Origin: Motiliproteus sp963974645
Lineage (GTDB): Bacteria; Pseudomonadota; Gammaproteobacteria; Pseudomonadales; Balneatricaceae
Assembly (NCBI GenBank): GCA_963974645.1
Contig: CAXBEA010000017.1
Coordinates: 1-47,848 of the forward strand
Length of the DNA: 47,848 nt
Reading direction: 5' to 3'
The notes beneath the pieces are model-generated. The model was given only the letters and a program-made list of their open reading frames with translations. It was not told where the DNA came from and made no database searches. Within the stretch, counting starts at the first letter, position 1. The number at the start of each line of letters is the position of its first letter. Below are positions 15,752 to 24,666 of this stretch, piece after piece. The position numbers and the translations under genes were made by a program.

Positions 15752-16672
15752 TCAAGTCTGGGCTTTAGCGCTGGCAGTGGGGGTCAGATGGGCAAGCGGT
15801 TGGCCCAGGCGGGTATTGTTGCCGCTATGATACTGCTTTAGCCAATCAACACTCTGTTCACCGAACAGCAAAATAACCGTAGACCCCAGTTTGAAACGGC
15901 CCATCTCCTCGCCCTTAGCAAGCACCACCGGCGAGGGGCTACGGTTGTCATAATGGGTGGTTTCGATGGTTTTCCGCTTGGGGGCAACCTGTCCGGACCA
16001 GACCGTTTCAATCCCGGCAACGATCATTGCGCCCACTAGCACCATGGCCATAGGTCCGACAGGGGTTTCAAAGATGGCGACTAGGCGCTCATTACGCGCG
16101 AACAGGTTAGGCACCTCCGAGACAGTGGCGTTATTAACCGAGAATAGATCGCCAGGCACATAGACGGTCTCCAGTAATCGGCCTTCGATCGGCATATGCA
16201 CCCGGTGATAGTCTTTGGGCGAGAGATAAATCGTTGCAAACTGACCGTTGGTGAATGAGCGCGCTCGGTCTTGGTCGCCGCCCAGCAGCGAGGTCAGGCT
16301 GTAGCTGTGCCCCTTGGCCTGGAAGATACGTCCGTAGTCGATTCTGCCTAGTTGGCTGATAGCACCATCTACAGGGCTGACCAGCAGGCTGTGGTCCGGA
16401 TCGATTGGCCGGGCTTCAGGCTTGAGTGCGCGGGTGAAGAATGCGTTGAAGCTGGTGTATGCGGTTGGATTCTCCTCCACGGCTTCGGCCATATTAATGT
16501 CATAGCTACGATTGAACAGCAGAATAAGACTGTTTTTTATCCAGCTGATGCGACTGTCGGCCAGGCGGCCAACGAGGCGTGAGAGCAGATGCTGTGGTAA
16601 TAGGTGCTGCAAGAGAGCGAATAAGCGTGACATGATGGGTCTGGATACTCGATCGGATGGGTTTAAATTCAT
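15752..16672 (-). CDS. psd: Phosphatidylserine decarboxylase proenzyme
   Basis: Inner-membrane enzyme that makes phosphatidylethanolamine from phosphatidylserine. The proenzyme cuts itself within LGST (in RFKLGSTVILLFG) and the serine becomes the pyruvoyl group. Other blocks are SFNAFFTRALKPEARPID, VSPVDGAISQLG, IFQAKGHSYSL, YLSPKDYHRVHMP with the protease-like His, and PGDLFSVN. The frame is open to 16780, but that would overlap rhdA. ATG 16672 (306 residues) follows the rhdA stop by 14 bp; ATG 16633 (293 residues) fits the E. coli N terminus even better. Neither has a good ribosome-binding site. rhdA-psd adjacency is conserved in Pseudomonas. Confidence 0.95.
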   Translation of the reverse strand: MNLNPSDRVSRPIMSRLFALLQHLLPQHLLSRLVGRLADSRISWIKNSLILLFNRSYDINMAEAVEENPTAYTSFNAFFTRALKPEARPIDPDHSLLVSPVDGAISQLGRIDYGRIFQAKGHSYSLTSLLGGDQDRARSFTNGQFATIYLSPKDYHRVHMPIEGRLLETVYVPGDLFSVNNATVSEVPNLFARNERLVAIFETPVGPMAMVLVGAMIVAGIETVWSGQVAPKRKTIETTHYDNRSPSPVVLAKGEEMGRFKLGSTVILLFGEQSVDWLKQYHSGNNTRLGQPLAHLTPTASAKAQT

Positions 16673-16685
16673 AGAGTTGCGATAA

Positions 16686-17504
16686 TTAGTCGGTCTCAAT
16701 CGGGGTGTCTGGAGCATTGCCCCACTCGAACCAGGAGCCATCATAACAGCGGATTCGTGGATAGCCGAGTGCTTTGGCAACCAGGTAGGTTAATCCTGAG
16801 CGGCGATGGGTCTGGCAGTGGGTGATAACCTCTTGATCAGGGCTTATGCCTAGCTCGGATAGCTGGCTACGCAGCAGGTTTGGATCCCTAAGTCGCCAGT
16901 CGTTTTGGCTGATCAGACTGCGGGTCCATTCAAAATTTTTGGCGCCGGGGATATGCCCGCCTTTGATCGCGTTAATGATCTTCTCGCCTCTAAATTCAGC
17001 CTCGGAACGGGCATCCCAGATAGCGATGCGCGGATCGTTGAGATGCGCCAGCAAGTACGCCTTGTCGGCTACCAAGGTGTTATCGATAGTCGCGGTAAAT
17101 GTGGATGGCAGCGGTTTATTGGGTTGCTTTTGCAGCGGATAACCGGCATCGGCCCATGCCTGTAGCTGCCCGTTAAGCACCGAGCTGTGGGGATGAGCAA
17201 CAGTGTCCAGGGTCCATAGCAGGCGGCCGGCCAGTGCCCCCATCTGGTCATCGTAGGCGACTACGTGACGATCAGGGGTGAGCCCCAGTTCTGAAAACAA
17301 CCTGCTCAGTTGGTTGACACTGGGAAGCTTGTTGGGTACAGGGCCTTCGCCGCGCTGGAGTCGGGCAGGATCGAGGTGCAGCGCGCCTGCAATGTGGCCC
17401 TTGGCATAATTGTCTGCGCTACAGAGGTCGATTATCAGCAAGCGGGGATCTGCAATATGCTCGCTGAGGACGCCGGGTTCGATCAGTACAGGTAGCTCGT
17501 TCAT
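16686..17504 (-). CDS. rhdA: Thiosulfate sulfurtransferase (rhodanese) RhdA
   Basis: Moves sulfane sulfur from thiosulfate or a related donor to thiol acceptors or cyanide. Two rhodanese domains: an inactive N-terminal one (YDDQMGALAGRL in place of the active loop) and a C-terminal one with the catalytic loop HCQTHRRSG, Cys230, the same position and near-identical loop as Azotobacter RhdA. YDGSWFEWGNAPDTPIE closes the protein. The ATG at 17504 is preceded by CGAGGAC with good spacing; the longer frame to 17537 has no support. 272 residues. Located between the HDOD gene and psd on one strand. Confidence 0.94.
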   Translation of the reverse strand: MNELPVLIEPGVLSEHIADPRLLIIDLCSADNYAKGHIAGALHLDPARLQRGEGPVPNKLPSVNQLSRLFSELGLTPDRHVVAYDDQMGALAGRLLWTLDTVAHPHSSVLNGQLQAWADAGYPLQKQPNKPLPSTFTATIDNTLVADKAYLLAHLNDPRIAIWDARSEAEFRGEKIINAIKGGHIPGAKNFEWTRSLISQNDWRLRDPNLLRSQLSELGISPDQEVITHCQTHRRSGLTYLVAKALGYPRIRCYDGSWFEWGNAPDTPIETD

Positions 17505-17541
17505 GGATAGTCCTCGTACAAATACAGTTGTGCCCAAGGGC

Positions 17542-19206
17542 TCAATGAGAGTCTTGCTTGAGCTGGTGGATACGGTGGTTGGCGGCTACCGCCAGTTGCT
17601 TAAACCGTTTGAATTGAAAGTCGCTGATACAGATATCGGGTTGGTGTCTGTCGACATACAGCATCAGTGCGGGTTTATTGCCTTCAAAGAGCGAAATTAA
17701 TGCAAAGCTCTGTGGGTGGCAGACCGCTTTAAAGTGTTCGGGAAGCTCTGCCCAGATCCGAGTTCGGCTCTCGGTGCGAATCCAGACGGCGAGCGGTTTA
17801 TGGGTCATTTTTTTCAATAAACTGGGAATGTTAAGGTCTAGGGTGAAGTTAACAAGCGGGGTATTTTGATCGCAACCCAGATGGCAGATGGGGGCTAGGC
17901 GGTTTTCTGCATCGATGCTGTAACAGATCATGCGTGCGAGCCCTAAGCCCTGAATGACCCCCTGCTGTAACAGTTTGAGGACCTGCTCGAGGGTTTGCAG
18001 CGCTGGGGTGGGTTTTGTTAGCTGCTGCAAGACCTGCTGATAAAAGGCCTCGTCGCGGAATGATGAAGCCAAGGGGTCAGGAATATCTGGCAGACTTTTA
18101 CTAATCTTGGGGGCAAGCTGTTGGGTAGCAAATTTTTTGATAGCGACTATTTTTTTGGGGCTGATGACTGCCTGGAGTTTGTTTTTGCTCGGATCTTTAT
18201 TGATGTCTTCAGCATCCATGCGGTAGTTCAAGACCAGTTCGGAAGGCAGTAGCAGCATCAATGCCGCCGGCGCCAACAGCTCTGGCATCGGGTGTTGCTG
18301 CGACGCTTTTACACAGTTCTGGCGCAGTAGATGACCGACATCATCCAAGGGTTGCTGCAGCAGATCGCTGATGAAGTCGATGATGCGGAGTGTTTTGGGA
18401 TGCTGCCAACCCATTGTTGCGCTCAGGGATAACCAGTTGGCCAGTTTGACCGGGTAGTGCGTGGCGTTACGTATCTGCTTTACGTCTTGTTGCTGGTGCT
18501 CGCTAAGCGCTGGAGAGTTTTCCGCATGCAGGTGAATCTGCTTCAGCATCGCGGCGTCAGGCGAGGTTTGATGTTGCAGCGCTTCAGTCGCTAGTCGTGA
18601 TAACTGCCAGAGGCTGACCAATTGCTCCGATATCTGCTGAATGGTGCAGCCCAGTACTTCGTATTCAGCCAGTGCCGTATCCTGTTGCTGCTCATAAATA
18701 CGGATCTTGATCTGGCTCATCTGCTGCGGGGCGTAGCGCCACAGCGCCCAGTGGCCGATGCCATAAAATAGCGCGGCGGTTCGGGTCTTGTTAACGATGG
18801 CAGGATCTTTGTAGCGGCAAAGCGTCACTGCCTGGGTAGCGGCGTGGTAGCTGTCGGCCAGAGCATGGAAGTATTGTTTATGGGGAACGCTGGCACTGTT
18901 GAGCTTGATTGCGGGTAGCTGTTGGGCTAATTGGGTGATTCGATCTAACCCCAGGGTTGCAACGGCCAGCTCTATCGTCGACACGTCGGTATCAGGGTTG
19001 CGGTTGAGTTGATTGGCAAGCCTGGCACAATGCATCGACATCACCGGGTCCTGGGCAATAATCGGTTGCAGTTGTTGCAGCGATATATTTGGGGCTTCTA
19101 ATTTTCGGCGCAGGATGCCGAGAGTCTGCGCGGGTACAGGCAGCTGCTTATCCTGCAGCAGAGTGATCCAGTGGCCCAAATCCTGGGGGGCGAGTGATGA
19201 ATCCAT
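17542..19206 (-). CDS. HDOD domain protein with C-terminal GAF-like region
   Basis: Protein of 554 residues. The N-terminal half fits the HDOD fold, a metal-free HD-like domain common in signalling proteins: PVPAQTLGILRRKLEAPNIS, QLQPIIAQDPVMSMHCARLAN, and STIELAVATLGLDRITQLAQ. Later, about residues 390-545 look like a GAF-type sensory domain (VLKLLQQGVIQGLGLARMICYSID, FALISLFEGNKPALMLYVDR). No kinase, GGDEF or EAL output is present, so it is probably a scaffold or adaptor. The gene stops 37 bp before rhdA and starts just downstream of a 16-bp tandem repeat. Function unknown. Confidence 0.85.
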   Translation of the reverse strand: MDSSLAPQDLGHWITLLQDKQLPVPAQTLGILRRKLEAPNISLQQLQPIIAQDPVMSMHCARLANQLNRNPDTDVSTIELAVATLGLDRITQLAQQLPAIKLNSASVPHKQYFHALADSYHAATQAVTLCRYKDPAIVNKTRTAALFYGIGHWALWRYAPQQMSQIKIRIYEQQQDTALAEYEVLGCTIQQISEQLVSLWQLSRLATEALQHQTSPDAAMLKQIHLHAENSPALSEHQQQDVKQIRNATHYPVKLANWLSLSATMGWQHPKTLRIIDFISDLLQQPLDDVGHLLRQNCVKASQQHPMPELLAPAALMLLLPSELVLNYRMDAEDINKDPSKNKLQAVISPKKIVAIKKFATQQLAPKISKSLPDIPDPLASSFRDEAFYQQVLQQLTKPTPALQTLEQVLKLLQQGVIQGLGLARMICYSIDAENRLAPICHLGCDQNTPLVNFTLDLNIPSLLKKMTHKPLAVWIRTESRTRIWAELPEHFKAVCHPQSFALISLFEGNKPALMLYVDRHQPDICISDFQFKRFKQLAVAANHRIHQLKQDSH

Positions 19207-19234
19207 TAGGCTCCTTAAACGGGCGACTCTCTCG

Positions 19235-19279
19235 GTTCAGAATATAGTTTGTTCAGAATATAGTTTGTTCGGAATATAG
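19235..19279. repeat. 16-bp tandem repeat, nearly three copies
   Basis: GTTCAGAATATAGTTT at 19235-19250 and 19251-19266, then a partial copy with one change at 19267-19279. It lies 29-73 bp upstream of the HDOD start, in its promoter and leader region. Read minus, each copy holds an AT-rich ACTATATTC core that could act as repeated -10-like or binding sequence. Confidence 0.8.
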
Positions 19280-19328
19280 CACTCCGGCTGTGCCGTGCCC
19301 ACCGTGGATGGCTTGAATTCGCCCCTCA

Positions 19329-20366
19329 CTAGTGCGGTGTTATGCCCTCTTCCAGAGTCCGTTGAATCAGTCTATAGCTCGCCATGCGCCTAGGTTCGAT
19401 TTTTCCCTCATCGAGCGCTTGCAGTAGCGCGCAGTTGGGCTCGTGCTGATGACTGCAGTCGCGGAAGCGGCAGTAGCCAAGAAATGGCCTGAATTCGATA
19501 AACCCTTCAAGCAGCTGTTGTGGCTCTATATGCCAGAGTCCGAACTCGCGGATGCCGGGCGAGTCGATCAGGTCGCCGCCATCGGGGAAGTGGTAGATCC
19601 GCGCGGTGGTGGTGGTATGGACCCCTTTTTGGCGTGCCTCTGAGAGTGCGCCGACGCGGATGTCGACACCCGGGAGCAAGACGTTGATCAGTGATGACTT
19701 GCCGACGCCCGACTGGCCGACAAAGACGCTGGTGCGCTGATCGAGCTGTGTCTTGAGTTCACTCAGGCCGTCTTCGCTGCGGGTGGATGCATGTAAAACT
19801 TGGTAACCGATCCGCTGGTAGCTTTTGAGCATCTGGTCGAGCTCTGCGCGCCGCTCGGGATCGCTGAGCAGGTCGGTTTTATTGAGCAGGATCACCGGCT
19901 CGATGCCGATCGCCTCAGCCGCGACCAGGTAACGGTCGATCAGGTTGGCAAAGGGTGTAGGTTCGGGAGCGATGGTAATGACAATGTAATCGATGTTGGC
20001 GGCGACAGGCTTTAGTTCACCGCGGTTGTTGGGGCGTGATAGCAGTGTATGTCGAGGCAGGGTTGCAACGATAACCCCGTAAGGCTCCCCCTTGCGCCAG
20101 ATAACCCGGTCGCCGGTGACCAGCGCGCCTAAGTTTGCCCGTATATGGCAGCGACAGATGGTGCCTTTGCTTTCACCCTCGAGCACTTCGACATCCACCT
20201 GAGAGCCGAAGTGAGATACGATCAACCCCTCCTCTTCAGGGCCTAACTCTCCCGAGCTGAGTTTGGCATCGATCGAATGATCTTTCTTTCCGGCACGCTC
20301 GATCCGTTCTGCCTGAATCTTGTCAACACGCCAAGATTGACGACGGTTAAGTTTGCGTTTGCTCAT
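19329..20366 (-). CDS. rsgA: Ribosome small-subunit-dependent GTPase RsgA
   Basis: Late 30S assembly factor that hydrolyses GTP on the subunit. Circularly permuted GTPase: G4 (LLNKTDL) comes before G1 (VGQSGVGKSSLINVLLP) and G3 (DSPGIREFGLW). N-terminal OB-fold RNA-binding domain, and a C-terminal zinc motif C-x5-C-x-H-x5-C (YCRFRDCSHQHEPNCAL). 345 residues. The N terminus MSKRKLNRRQSWRVDKIQ is typical. Divergent from orn, as in many gammaproteobacteria. Confidence 0.97.
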   Translation of the reverse strand: MSKRKLNRRQSWRVDKIQAERIERAGKKDHSIDAKLSSGELGPEEEGLIVSHFGSQVDVEVLEGESKGTICRCHIRANLGALVTGDRVIWRKGEPYGVIVATLPRHTLLSRPNNRGELKPVAANIDYIVITIAPEPTPFANLIDRYLVAAEAIGIEPVILLNKTDLLSDPERRAELDQMLKSYQRIGYQVLHASTRSEDGLSELKTQLDQRTSVFVGQSGVGKSSLINVLLPGVDIRVGALSEARQKGVHTTTTARIYHFPDGGDLIDSPGIREFGLWHIEPQQLLEGFIEFRPFLGYCRFRDCSHQHEPNCALLQALDEGKIEPRRMASYRLIQRTLEEGITPH

Positions 20367-20505
20367 GTGGGAGAGGGGTATCCTGAGACAGAGAGGGCCG
20401 GGGGTTGATATCGGTCTTTGAAAGCGCTAAACATAGCACATTATCTATCGCTAACGGCAGCCAAGGCGTTGTTGTTGTAACTCATTTCTTACCGCAGAGG
20501 GCCGT

Positions 20506-21066
20506 ATGTCGACTCAAGCAGGATCTAGGCAGACTAATTTGATTTGGATCGATCTGGAGATGACCGGGTTGGATCCAGAACATGAGCGGATCATTGAGAT
20601 CGCCACCCTGGTGACAGACTCGCAACTGAACGTCATCGCAGAGGGGCCGAACCTGGTCATTCATCAGCCAGATTCGTTGCTCGATACGATGGACGAGTGG
20701 TGCACTCGGCAGCACGGGCAGTCGGGGTTGACCCAGCGGGTGCGGGATAGCCGAGTCAGCGAGCGTGATGCAGAGCTGGCGACACTGGCGTTTCTGAAAC
20801 TTCACGTTGATCAGGGCGCATCACCGATCTGCGGCAACAGCATTGGTCAGGATCGACGTTTCCTGGTGCCTTATATGGCGGAGCTTGAAGCCTATTTTCA
20901 CTACCGTAATCTGGACGTCAGTACCGTCAAAGAGTTGGCGCGGCGCTGGCGTCCCGATGTGTTAGAGGGGGTAGTCAAAAAAGGGACTCATCTGGCGTTG
21001 GATGATATTAAAGATTCTATTAATGAACTGGCCCATTATCGGCAGCATTTTTTTAAGCTGGATTAG
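20506..21066 (+). CDS. orn: Oligoribonuclease
   Basis: 3'-5' exonuclease that finishes RNA decay by cutting di- and short oligoribonucleotides, including pGpG. DEDDh family: LIWIDLEMTGLDPEHERIIEIA (Asp, Glu), CGNSIGQDRRFLVPYM (Asp), and HLALDDIKDSINELAHYR (His, Asp). 186 residues. Divergent from rsgA with a 139-bp gap. Confidence 0.98.
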   Translation: MSTQAGSRQTNLIWIDLEMTGLDPEHERIIEIATLVTDSQLNVIAEGPNLVIHQPDSLLDTMDEWCTRQHGQSGLTQRVRDSRVSERDAELATLAFLKLHVDQGASPICGNSIGQDRRFLVPYMAELEAYFHYRNLDVSTVKELARRWRPDVLEGVVKKGTHLALDDIKDSINELAHYRQHFFKLD

Positions 21067-21236
21067 TGATTCGGTGCTTGGGCTTGCAGGAATGGATTGA
21101 ATAGAAAGTTTCAACCTAAGGTTTTTAAGGAAGGCTGACTAGTCGAGAATCACGAGGATTCGTGGCGAGGCTTTATCCGACGGCGGAACTATGGAATAAT
21201 CCCGCGCTGTGATTTTTATCATTTCAACGAGGTGTT

Positions 21237-21653
21237 ATGAAAGCTTTCCGATTGCTGGTAGGTGGTTTGGTACAGCTGATCAATTGGCTAACGTTGCCCA
21301 AGCCGGGTCAGCGCGCTGCTGATTATCAAACTGAGGTGGAGCAGGCGCTGGCGAGTCACTCGCTGTATCAGTTTCCCGGCTGCCCGTTTTGCATCAAGGT
21401 GCGTCGCGCGGCGCGGCGGCTTAATCTGCCTCTGGAGTTGCGCGATGCCAGTCGTGGCAGCGCTCATCGAGAGGCGTTGCTTGAACTGGGCGGTCAGATC
21501 AAGACCCCCTGCTTACGAATCGACAAACCGGATGGCAGCAGTGTCTGGATGTATGAATCTAAGGATATCATCGTTTATCTGGGTAGCCAGTTTCCGCTGC
21601 AGCCTGATGATTCTTCCGCTGAGTTCTCCGCAAACATCAGAGCAGATGCCTGA
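21237..21653 (+). CDS. Glutaredoxin/GST-N-domain-like thiol protein
   Basis: Thioredoxin-fold protein with an active-site CPFC (YQFPGCPFCIKVRRAARRLNLP), a cis-proline region (IKTPCLRI) and YESKDIIVYLGSQF like GST N-terminal domains. Before the fold is a roughly 40-residue N-terminal extension with a short hydrophobic start (MKAFRLLVGGLVQLINWL) that could attach it to the membrane. 138 residues. It is a probable disulfide or glutathione-linked reductase; no substrate is known. The gene ends inside queG, which is on the other strand (17-bp tail-to-tail overlap). Confidence 0.9.
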   Translation: MKAFRLLVGGLVQLINWLTLPKPGQRAADYQTEVEQALASHSLYQFPGCPFCIKVRRAARRLNLPLELRDASRGSAHREALLELGGQIKTPCLRIDKPDGSSVWMYESKDIIVYLGSQFPLQPDDSSAEFSANIRADA

Positions 21654-22767
21654 TCTTCCTCGGTTGTTTTTCTACTAGGGGCAGCGAAGTCGCTGCCTTT
21701 TCTAAGGCTAACTGATCGATAGCCCAGCGTACGTGCTCCCTGACTAGTTCTGAGGGGTCGCTGCTGCGCTGTTGCAGCACCTGAATCATCGCCGCTCCTC
21801 CTTCCCCTTCTCCTCCGCTATTACCGAGCCCTACGGCTAAGTTGCGCAGCCAGCCTTGGTAGCCGGTGCGACGGATCGGCGAGCCTTCGGTTTTTTTCAA
21901 AAATGTCGGCTCGTCCCAGCCAAACAGTTCCGCCAATTCGATGCTGTCTAGGCCGTGGCGCGGGGTAAAATCGTCCTCTTTGCTGAAATTAGAGTAACGA
22001 TTCCAGGGGCAGACCAGCTGGCAGTCGTCACAGCCGAAAACACGGTTGCCGATGAGGGGGCGCAGCTCTACAGGAATAGATCCTTTGAGCTCGATGGTTA
22101 GGTAGGAGATGCAACGCCTTGCATCGAGCACGTAGGGCTCTGGAAAGGCGCCGGTAGGGCAAATATCGAGACAGGCCTGGCAGCGGCTGCAGTGATCCTT
22201 ATCGTAGGGCTCATCTTCGATCAGCGGCAGGTCGGTAAACAGCTCGCCCAATAAAAAATAGCTGCCCGCTTGACGATTGATCAGCAGGCTGTGTTTTCCC
22301 TGCCAGCCTAGTCCCGCCTGCTGCGCCATCGGTTTTTCCAGGATGGGCGCGCTATCGACAAAGGGGCGATAGTTAAAATCACCCGTTTCGGTGGCAATCT
22401 TCTTCGCAAATTGGCTGAGCCGCTTGCGCAGGGTCTTGTGATAATCGCGCCCCAGTGCATAGCGTGAGATATACGCCTGTCGCGGGTTTTGCAGCACCCG
22501 TACCGTCTCGACGTCGGGAGGCAGGTAGTCCATCCGTACACAGATCACTTTAAGGGTGCCGGGGTGGAGTTGGTCGGGATGGAGGCGCAATTCACGGTGG
22601 TTTGCCAGATAGGCCATCTCGCCGTGGTGCCGCTGCGCGAGCCACTGATCGAGGCGTGCGGCCTGTTGGCTCATATCGACACCACTGATGCCGACCGCAT
22701 CAAAGCCTAGCTCTTTTCCCCAGCTTTTTATCTGGTCGGTGAGCTGTTCTGGGGAAACTGGGGTCAT
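21637..22767 (-). CDS. queG: Epoxyqueuosine reductase QueG
   Basis: Last step of queuosine synthesis: reduces epoxyqueuosine in the wobble position of GUN-anticodon tRNAs. Uses cobalamin and two 4Fe-4S clusters. Visible parts: the N-terminal DUF1730 region with RYALGRDYHKTLRKRL, the catalytic Asp in VDSAPILEKPMAQQAGLGWQ, the two cluster motifs CSRCQACLDICPTGA and CDDCQLVCPWN, and a HEAT-like C terminus. 376 residues. It is the second B12-dependent enzyme in the window, with NrdJ. Its last 17 codons or so overlap the end and terminator of the glutaredoxin-like gene. It is divergent from nnrE. Confidence 0.97.
   Translation of the reverse strand: MTPVSPEQLTDQIKSWGKELGFDAVGISGVDMSQQAARLDQWLAQRHHGEMAYLANHRELRLHPDQLHPGTLKVICVRMDYLPPDVETVRVLQNPRQAYISRYALGRDYHKTLRKRLSQFAKKIATETGDFNYRPFVDSAPILEKPMAQQAGLGWQGKHSLLINRQAGSYFLLGELFTDLPLIEDEPYDKDHCSRCQACLDICPTGAFPEPYVLDARRCISYLTIELKGSIPVELRPLIGNRVFGCDDCQLVCPWNRYSNFSKEDDFTPRHGLDSIELAELFGWDEPTFLKKTEGSPIRRTGYQGWLRNLAVGLGNSGGEGEGGAAMIQVLQQRSSDPSELVREHVRWAIDQLALEKAATSLPLVEKQPRKIRHLL
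21680..21703 (+). terminator. Terminator of the glutaredoxin-like gene, inside queG
   Basis: GGCAGCG and CGCTGCC arms with a four-base loop, then TTTTCT on the plus strand, 27 bp after the plus-strand stop. The hairpin lies within the coding sequence of the C-terminal end of convergent queG. Confidence 0.7.
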
Positions 22768-22977
22768 AGTGGCTGCGGGGACCGGTTAGGTGTCGATTTA
22801 GGCTGGCGATTTTTTCGCCGATCTGGAATTCTATACTGAAATAGCCTTCGTCGTATCGGTCATGACGCCAAATTGTAAACTCGGCGGGTTGACAGGTTAG
22901 CGTCAGAAGGGTCTTGTTGGCTAATCTGGCACTTGGTTAAATTGTCAGGTTTGATCTTCAGATTAAAAGGAGTTGAG

Positions 22978-24513
22978 ATGTCATTTCGTCCCCCAATCGA
23001 AGACTCTGGTCTTTATTCCGCGATACAAACTCGGCAGCTGGACCGCTGTGCCATAGAGCAACACGCTATCGCGGGTTTTGAGCTGATGAAGCGCGCCGGT
23101 CGCGGCGCTTATCGCGCCCTGCGTCAGCGCTGGCCCGAGGCGACTCGGCTGACGCTGTTATGCGGTGGTGGCAACAATGGTGGCGATGCGCTGGTGATTG
23201 CAGCAATGGCACTGGAGCAGCAGCTTGAGGTTCAGGTGTTGCTGCTGGGCGGCGCGTCGACGCTGACGGGTGAGGCGCTTGAGGCGTTGCGCTGGGCAGA
23301 GTCTCGAGGTGTTCGGGTTGAGACCTATAGCCACGAGCAGCCATTGCGCGGTGATCTTATTGTCGATGGCTTGCTCGGCACGGGACTTAAAGGCGCAGTG
23401 CGGGGTGACTGTCTTGAACTGATAAACCGAATCAACAGCAGCGCTAAACCGGTACTGGCACTGGATATCCCCTCGGGGCTTTGTGCGGATACCGGCTCGA
23501 TACAGGGGGTTGCGGTGCGCGCTGCGCTGACGGTGAGTTTTATCGCCCTTAAGCCTGGGTTGCTGACCCATGAGGGGGTGAATTGTTGCGGCGAGTTGCT
23601 ACTGGATAGACTAGGCGTTCCCGACGCGGTCTTTGCGGCTTTCCCGACGCAGCGACGCGTCATAGGTACGCAGCATCGCCAACAGACATTACCACGACGG
23701 TTGCGTGCTGCGCATAAGGGCGATTTTGGTCACGTGCTGCTGGTTGGCGGGGATCGAGGCATGGCAGGCGCTATAGCGATGGCCAGCGATGCGGCGTTAC
23801 GTGCAGGGGCTGGTTTGGTGAGCGTGGCGACTCGGTCTGAGCATGTTAATCTGGTCACCGCTAACCGGCTCGAGGTGATGAGCCATGGCTTGAGCTCAGG
23901 TCAGGAGCTAGAACCGCTGCTGCCGCGAGCCACGGTGGTTGCGATTGGGCCAGGCTTGGGGCAGAGCGTCTGGTCGGGACAGTTGCTACGGGTTGTTCAG
24001 GATACGACAATGGCCCTGATTCTCGATGCCGATGCGCTTAATCTGCTCAGTCAGGGACAGTGGCTGGAGCCAGGCCCGCGGGCTAATTGGGTTCTGACCC
24101 CTCATCCGGGTGAAGCAGCGCGTCTGCTGGGCTGTTCGGTGGCGCAGATTCAAGCTGATCGGTTCAAGGCCGTTAACCAGTTGCAGCAGCGTTATGGCGG
24201 CGTCGTGGTGTTAAAGGGTGCGGGTACGCTGATCGCAGATGGCGAGCAAATAAGGCTCTGCGCCCGAGGTAATCCGGGGATGGCCAGCGGCGGGATGGGC
24301 GATGTGCTGACCGGGGTGATCGCAGCGCTTGTGGCGCAGGGGTTGTCGTTGTTTGATGCCGCCGTGATCGGCGTCGATGTGCACGCCGATGCGGCCGATC
24401 GCGTGGCTCAGCGGATGGGGGAGCGCGGTTTGGCCGCAACCGACCTGATCCCTGAAATTCGCCATCTGCTTAACCCCGAGCAGATCTGGACGGCGGTCGA
24501 TAGCACCGATTGA
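22978..24513 (+). CDS. nnrE/nnrD: Bifunctional NAD(P)H-hydrate epimerase / ADP-dependent NAD(P)H-hydrate dehydratase
   Basis: Repairs damaged NADH and NADPH hydrates: the N-terminal domain (about 1-215) interconverts R and S forms and the C-terminal domain (about 230-500) dehydrates the S form with ADP. Epimerase motifs are LLCGGGNNGGDALVIA and LDIPSGLCADTG. Dehydratase motifs are HVLLVGGDRGMAGAIAMA, GPGLGQS, LTPHPGEAARL and NPGMASGGMGDVLTGVIA. The ATG at 22978 has AAAAGGAG at ideal spacing, so the upstream 15 codons in frame are left out. 511 residues. First gene of the conserved cluster up to purA. Confidence 0.96.
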   Translation: MSFRPPIEDSGLYSAIQTRQLDRCAIEQHAIAGFELMKRAGRGAYRALRQRWPEATRLTLLCGGGNNGGDALVIAAMALEQQLEVQVLLLGGASTLTGEALEALRWAESRGVRVETYSHEQPLRGDLIVDGLLGTGLKGAVRGDCLELINRINSSAKPVLALDIPSGLCADTGSIQGVAVRAALTVSFIALKPGLLTHEGVNCCGELLLDRLGVPDAVFAAFPTQRRVIGTQHRQQTLPRRLRAAHKGDFGHVLLVGGDRGMAGAIAMASDAALRAGAGLVSVATRSEHVNLVTANRLEVMSHGLSSGQELEPLLPRATVVAIGPGLGQSVWSGQLLRVVQDTTMALILDADALNLLSQGQWLEPGPRANWVLTPHPGEAARLLGCSVAQIQADRFKAVNQLQQRYGGVVVLKGAGTLIADGEQIRLCARGNPGMASGGMGDVLTGVIAALVAQGLSLFDAAVIGVDVHADAADRVAQRMGERGLAATDLIPEIRHLLNPEQIWTAVDSTD

Positions 24514-24534
24514 TTGCACGGATTGGCCGTAGAT

Positions 24535-24574
24535 ATCGATTACTATTGATATTGACGACAGATATTGACTACTA
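24535..24574. repeat. Short imperfect direct repeats between nnrE and tsaE
   Basis: Three variants of GATATTGACTAC (GATATCGATTAC, GATATTGACGAC, GATATTGACTAC) follow each other at about 13-16 bp steps. Degenerate and of unknown meaning. No gene is seen in the 153-bp gap. Confidence 0.5.
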
Positions 24575-24666
24575 GAGAGCAACATGACGAATGGGCATAA
24601 CAACGATTTGCCAGGGTGCCGATAACAAGAGGCAGGAAAAACCAATGGCTGTAGTAAAGGTTAGCT

